From Falsiroseomonas sp050563545 (GTDB lineage: Bacteria; Pseudomonadota; Alphaproteobacteria; Acetobacterales; Acetobacteraceae), in contig NZ_JBNXUM010000009.1 in assembly GCF_050563545.1 (NCBI RefSeq), positions 1 to 64,000 of the forward strand: DNA of 64,000 bases, read 5' to 3'. Position 1 is the stretch's first letter, and the number at the start of each line of letters is the position of its first letter. The position numbers and the translations under genes were made by a program. The notes under the pieces were generated by a model that worked only from the letters and a program-made list of their open reading frames with translations, had not been told where the DNA came from and made no database searches. Shown piece after piece: positions 61,118 to 64,000 of this stretch.

Positions 61118-61593
61118 TAGCGGCCACCCCTGCTGCTGCCCGGACGTTCCGGCTCCGTGAGCGCGTCCATGTCCTGGAAGCGGTTCTCGACGAGCGGCCG
61201 GGCCTCGGTCTGTGGGACGTGGCAAGCGAGGCAGGCGTAGCGCCGAGGCGCGAGGCCGCCCAGCGTATTGCCTTCCCGGTCCTGGTAATGCGTGACGGAG
61301 ATCATCGGCGCCTGGCTCTGTTCCGTAAAACGGCGCGAGTGGCACGACATGCAGCGGTTGGCGTTGAGGTCGAGCGCATACCCTTCGATCGCGTGTGGGA
61401 TGACGGGCGGCTGATCGGGGTAGTTCCGACGCACGCGCACGTCGTTGGTGACCGGGCGAGGCAACGGCGGTGCGGGTGCTTCGGTCGTGAAGGGCTCGGG
61501 CCCTCGAAGCCGCGGCGCGTCTTGGGCCATCAGACCGCCAGCGACGATGCAAAGCGCCACCAGCGCCGCGAAGACGGCAAACGGCCGGCGCAT
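61117..61593 (-). CDS. napB: NapB, diheme electron-transfer subunit of periplasmic nitrate reductase
   Basis: A 158-residue exported protein, with ATG overlapping the napA stop by one base. A signal peptide (FAVFAALVALCIVAGGLMAQ) is followed by RNYPDQPPVIPHAIEGYALD, the typical NapB stretch, and two heme sites CMSCH and CLACH. HSRRFTEQSQAPMISVTHYQ includes the usual axial-ligand histidine region. It transfers electrons from NapC to NapA in the periplasm. Confidence 0.93.
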   Translation of the reverse strand: MRRPFAVFAALVALCIVAGGLMAQDAPRLRGPEPFTTEAPAPPLPRPVTNDVRVRRNYPDQPPVIPHAIEGYALDLNANRCMSCHSRRFTEQSQAPMISVTHYQDREGNTLGGLAPRRYACLACHVPQTEARPLVENRFQDMDALTEPERPGSSRGGR

Positions 61594-64000
61594 CAGCGGG
61601 GCGCTCCGCGCTGATCGGGCGCGGACGCCGGCCTCACGGCCGGGCGCTCCGCCGCCGCGACCACCTTCACGGCACACTTCTTGAAGTCGGTCTGCTTCGA
61701 GATCGGGTCCGTCGCGTCCAGCGTGACCTTGTTGATGAGCTGGCTCGCATCAAAGAAGGGGACGAACACCAGGCCGCGCGGCACCCGGTTGCGGCCGCGG
61801 ATCTCGACGCGGGAGCGGATCTCGCCGCGACGGGAGATGATGCGCACCTCTTGCCCACGCCGGAAGCCGCGGCGCTGCGCGTCCTCGGGGTGCATGAACA
61901 GTACGGCCCCCGGGAAGGCGCGATAGAGCTCCGGCACCCGCAGCGTCATGGAGCCGGAGTGCCAGTGCTCCAGCACGCGACCGGTGACGAGCCAGAGGTC
62001 GTATTCTGAATCCGGCGTCTCGGCGGGCGCCTCGTAGGGCGCGCCGACGATGTTCGCGCGCTTGTCGGGGTTTCCGTAGAACTGGATGCCGCTTCCGCGC
62101 TCGACATAGGGATCGAGCCCCTCGCGGTAGCGCCACTTCGTCTCCTGCCCGTTCACCACCGGCCAGCGCAGCCCGCGTACCTCGTGATAGGTGTCGAAGG
62201 GCGCGTAGTCATGGCCGTGGCCGTTGCCGCAGCGGATGTATTCTTCCCAGATCCCCTTCTGCACGTAGAAGCCGAAATCCTTTGATTCCGTGTTGTTGTG
62301 ATCCGGGCTAAGCTGGGAGAGCGGGAAGGCGTCCACCTGCCCGTTCCGGAACAGCACGTCGAACAGCGTCTTGCCGCGGTAGTCCGGCGCGGCGTTCAGG
62401 ATCTCGGCCGGCCAGACCTCGTCTGTCGTGAAGCGCTTCGAGAACTCCATGACCTGCCAGAGGTCGGAGCGCGCCTCGCCCGGCGCGTCCACGAGCTGAC
62501 GCCAGAACTGGGTGCGCCGCTCTGCATTGCCGTAGGCGCCTTCCTTCTCGACCCACATCGCGGTCGGCAGGACGATGTCGGCGGCGCCGGCTGTGACGGT
62601 CGGATAGGCATCGGAGACGACGACGAGGTTCTCGGGGTTGCGGTAGCCGGGATAAGTTTCGTTGTTGGTGTTCGGCGCCGTCTGGAGGTTGTTGTTGCAC
62701 ATGATCCAGTAGGCGTTCAGCTTGCCGTCCTTCAGCATGCGGTCCTGCTGCACGGCGTGGTAGCCGACCTGCCCCGGGAGCAGTCCGGCCGGCAGTCTCC
62801 AGATCTCCTCCACTAGCTTGCGGTGATCGGCGTTCGCCACGAGCATGTCAGCTGGCAGGCGGTGGGCGAAGCAGCCGACCTCGCGCGCCGTGCCGCAGGC
62901 CGAAGGTTGCCCCGTCAGCGAGAACGGGCTGTTGCCGGGTTCCGCGATTTTGCCGGTCAGCAGATGGATGTTGTAGACCATGTGGTTCGCCCAGACACCA
63001 CGGACGTGCTGGTTGAACCCCATTGTCCAGAGCGACATGACCTTGGTCTTCGGGTCGGCGTAGAGCCTGGCCAGCGCCTCGAGCTGCACCTTCGGCACGC
63101 CCGAGATCTCGCTCGCACGGTCCAGCGTGTATTCGCTTACTAACCTCGCATAAGCATCGAAGTCGGCTGCCTGCGAGACCTGCGCGTCATCGGCGTGCTG
63201 CGCGCGCTGCTCCATCACATGGTCGGGCCGCAGGCCGTAGCCGATATCGGTGTTGGCCAGGCGAAAATTGACGTGCTTCTGCACGAAGTCACGGTTCACG
63301 GCGCCGGACTGGATGATGTGGTTCGCGATGTAGTTCAGGATCGCAAGATCGCTACCCGGCTTAAAGATCAGCGACGCATCGGAGAGATCCGTCGTCCGGT
63401 GCTCATAAGTAGAGAGGGTGTGGATACGCACATGCGACGCCGAGAGGCGTCGGTCGGTCACCCGCGTCCAGAGGATCGGGTGCATCTCCGCCATATTCGA
63501 GCCCCAGAGCACGAAGGCGTCGGCATGCTCGAAATCGTCGTAGCAGCCCATCGGCTCGTCGCTGCCGAAGGTGCGGATGAAGGTCACGGCGGCCGAGGCC
63601 ATGCAGTGCCGCGCATTGGGGTCGAGATTGTTGGACCGGAAGCCAGCCCGCATCAGCTTGCTTGCGGCGTAGCCCTCGAACATCGTCCACTGGCCGGAGC
63701 CGAACATGCCGACCGCGGTCGGCCCCTTCTCCCGCAGGATGCGCTTCCAATGCGCGGCCATGGTGTCGAAAGCCTGGTCCCAGCTAACGGGCTGGAGCTC
63801 ACCCTCTTTGTCGAAACGCCCGTTGCGCATGCGCATGAGCGGCCGGGTCAGCCGGTCAGCGCCATACATGATCTTGGAGAGGAAGTAGCCTTTCACGCAG
63901 TTCAGGCCGCGGTTCACCTCGGCGCGCATGTCGCCATGGGTGGCGACGACGCGCCCGTCACGCGTCGCGACCATCACGCCGCAGCCGGTGCCACAGAAAC
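61593..64000 (-). CDS. napA: NapA, molybdopterin catalytic subunit of periplasmic nitrate reductase, N-terminus beyond window
   Basis: About 802 residues are visible and the gene continues past base 64000; the missing part should hold the Tat signal and the first cluster cysteine. FCGTGCGVMV, with GLNCVKGYF, supplies 4Fe-4S ligands. NARHCMASAAVTFIRTFGSD holds the molybdenum-ligand Cys, and WTMGFNQHVRGVWANHMVYN, GNSPFSLTGQPSACGTAREV and ADIVLPTAMWVEKEGAYGNA are conserved NapA blocks. It reduces nitrate to nitrite in the periplasm. No napD, napF or napG/H is seen downstream; napD or napE could lie upstream, off the window. Confidence 0.95.
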   Translation of the reverse strand, partial: FCGTGCGVMVATRDGRVVATHGDMRAEVNRGLNCVKGYFLSKIMYGADRLTRPLMRMRNGRFDKEGELQPVSWDQAFDTMAAHWKRILREKGPTAVGMFGSGQWTMFEGYAASKLMRAGFRSNNLDPNARHCMASAAVTFIRTFGSDEPMGCYDDFEHADAFVLWGSNMAEMHPILWTRVTDRRLSASHVRIHTLSTYEHRTTDLSDASLIFKPGSDLAILNYIANHIIQSGAVNRDFVQKHVNFRLANTDIGYGLRPDHVMEQRAQHADDAQVSQAADFDAYARLVSEYTLDRASEISGVPKVQLEALARLYADPKTKVMSLWTMGFNQHVRGVWANHMVYNIHLLTGKIAEPGNSPFSLTGQPSACGTAREVGCFAHRLPADMLVANADHRKLVEEIWRLPAGLLPGQVGYHAVQQDRMLKDGKLNAYWIMCNNNLQTAPNTNNETYPGYRNPENLVVVSDAYPTVTAGAADIVLPTAMWVEKEGAYGNAERRTQFWRQLVDAPGEARSDLWQVMEFSKRFTTDEVWPAEILNAAPDYRGKTLFDVLFRNGQVDAFPLSQLSPDHNNTESKDFGFYVQKGIWEEYIRCGNGHGHDYAPFDTYHEVRGLRWPVVNGQETKWRYREGLDPYVERGSGIQFYGNPDKRANIVGAPYEAPAETPDSEYDLWLVTGRVLEHWHSGSMTLRVPELYRAFPGAVLFMHPEDAQRRGFRRGQEVRIISRRGEIRSRVEIRGRNRVPRGLVFVPFFDASQLINKVTLDATDPISKQTDFKKCAVKVVAAAERPAVRPASAPDQRGAPR

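Noticed and set aside
1..64000. tRNA or rRNA genes
   Set aside because: No cloverleaf or rRNA-like stretch was recognised by eye, including at the likely prophage junctions. A covariance-model search would be needed to exclude a tRNA at attR.

Overview
The window comes from a high-GC Gram-negative bacterium, most likely an alphaproteobacterium of the Acetobacteraceae/Rhodospirillales (inference). The basis is the codon use, two HWE-family histidine kinases, a NepR-like anti-sigma factor, an alphaproteobacterial LexA box (GTTC-N7-GTTC) and a napABC operon. About 1-44 kb is a siphovirus-type prophage, 44-47 kb is a decayed junction, and 47-64 kb is host chromosome.

Prophage early region (1-20 kb). 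DUF2924 and a small partner gene, an unknown protein and an XRE/ImmA-type repressor-protease pair lie on the minus strand. They diverge across a LexA box from a plus-strand replication operon: a sigma-like protein, a Sak4-like ATPase, an SSB-like partner, a zinc-finger protein, an HNH nuclease, a Cas4-like nuclease, a RecD-like helicase, a Toprim primase/ATPase, a RuvC-like resolvase and two ParB-MTase fusions.

Prophage late region (20-44 kb). The order is small and large terminase, head-tail joining protein, portal, protease-capsid fusion, DUF2190 protein, head-completion and tail-terminator proteins, tail tube, a tail chaperone with a GGGAAAC -1 frameshift site, a DUF6441 protein, tape measure, baseplate hub and distal tail proteins. 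No endolysin and no integrase are visible. The integrase is predicted just left of base 1.

Cargo. Genes unrelated to phage growth sit at junctions between phage genes. Four of them run antisense to the phage operons: a HIHG-motif protein, an MFS transporter, a beta-helix-like protein and a SAM methyltransferase. Two sense loci add to this: an HWE kinase between terminase and portal, and a secreted/Cys-rich pair. The HIHG-motif and beta-helix proteins end in the same C-terminal motif. The MFS gene lies between duplicated tails of methyltransferase genes.

Right of the phage (44-64 kb). A graveyard of small two-TM genes and broken copies of the last phage gene precedes an AraC regulator, an HWE kinase with a nepR-like gene, a vanadium haloperoxidase gene split by IS66 with a perfect 8-bp target duplication, a thioredoxin-fold protein lacking its second active-site Cys beside a mercuric-reductase-like flavoprotein, an AT-hook/zinc-ribbon protein, and nap genes running off the right edge.

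Caveat. Seven frame breaks lie in six otherwise well-preserved coding regions, and six of the seven are net -1. This pattern suggests uncorrected single-base deletions in the assembly, so several loci called broken here may be intact in the organism.
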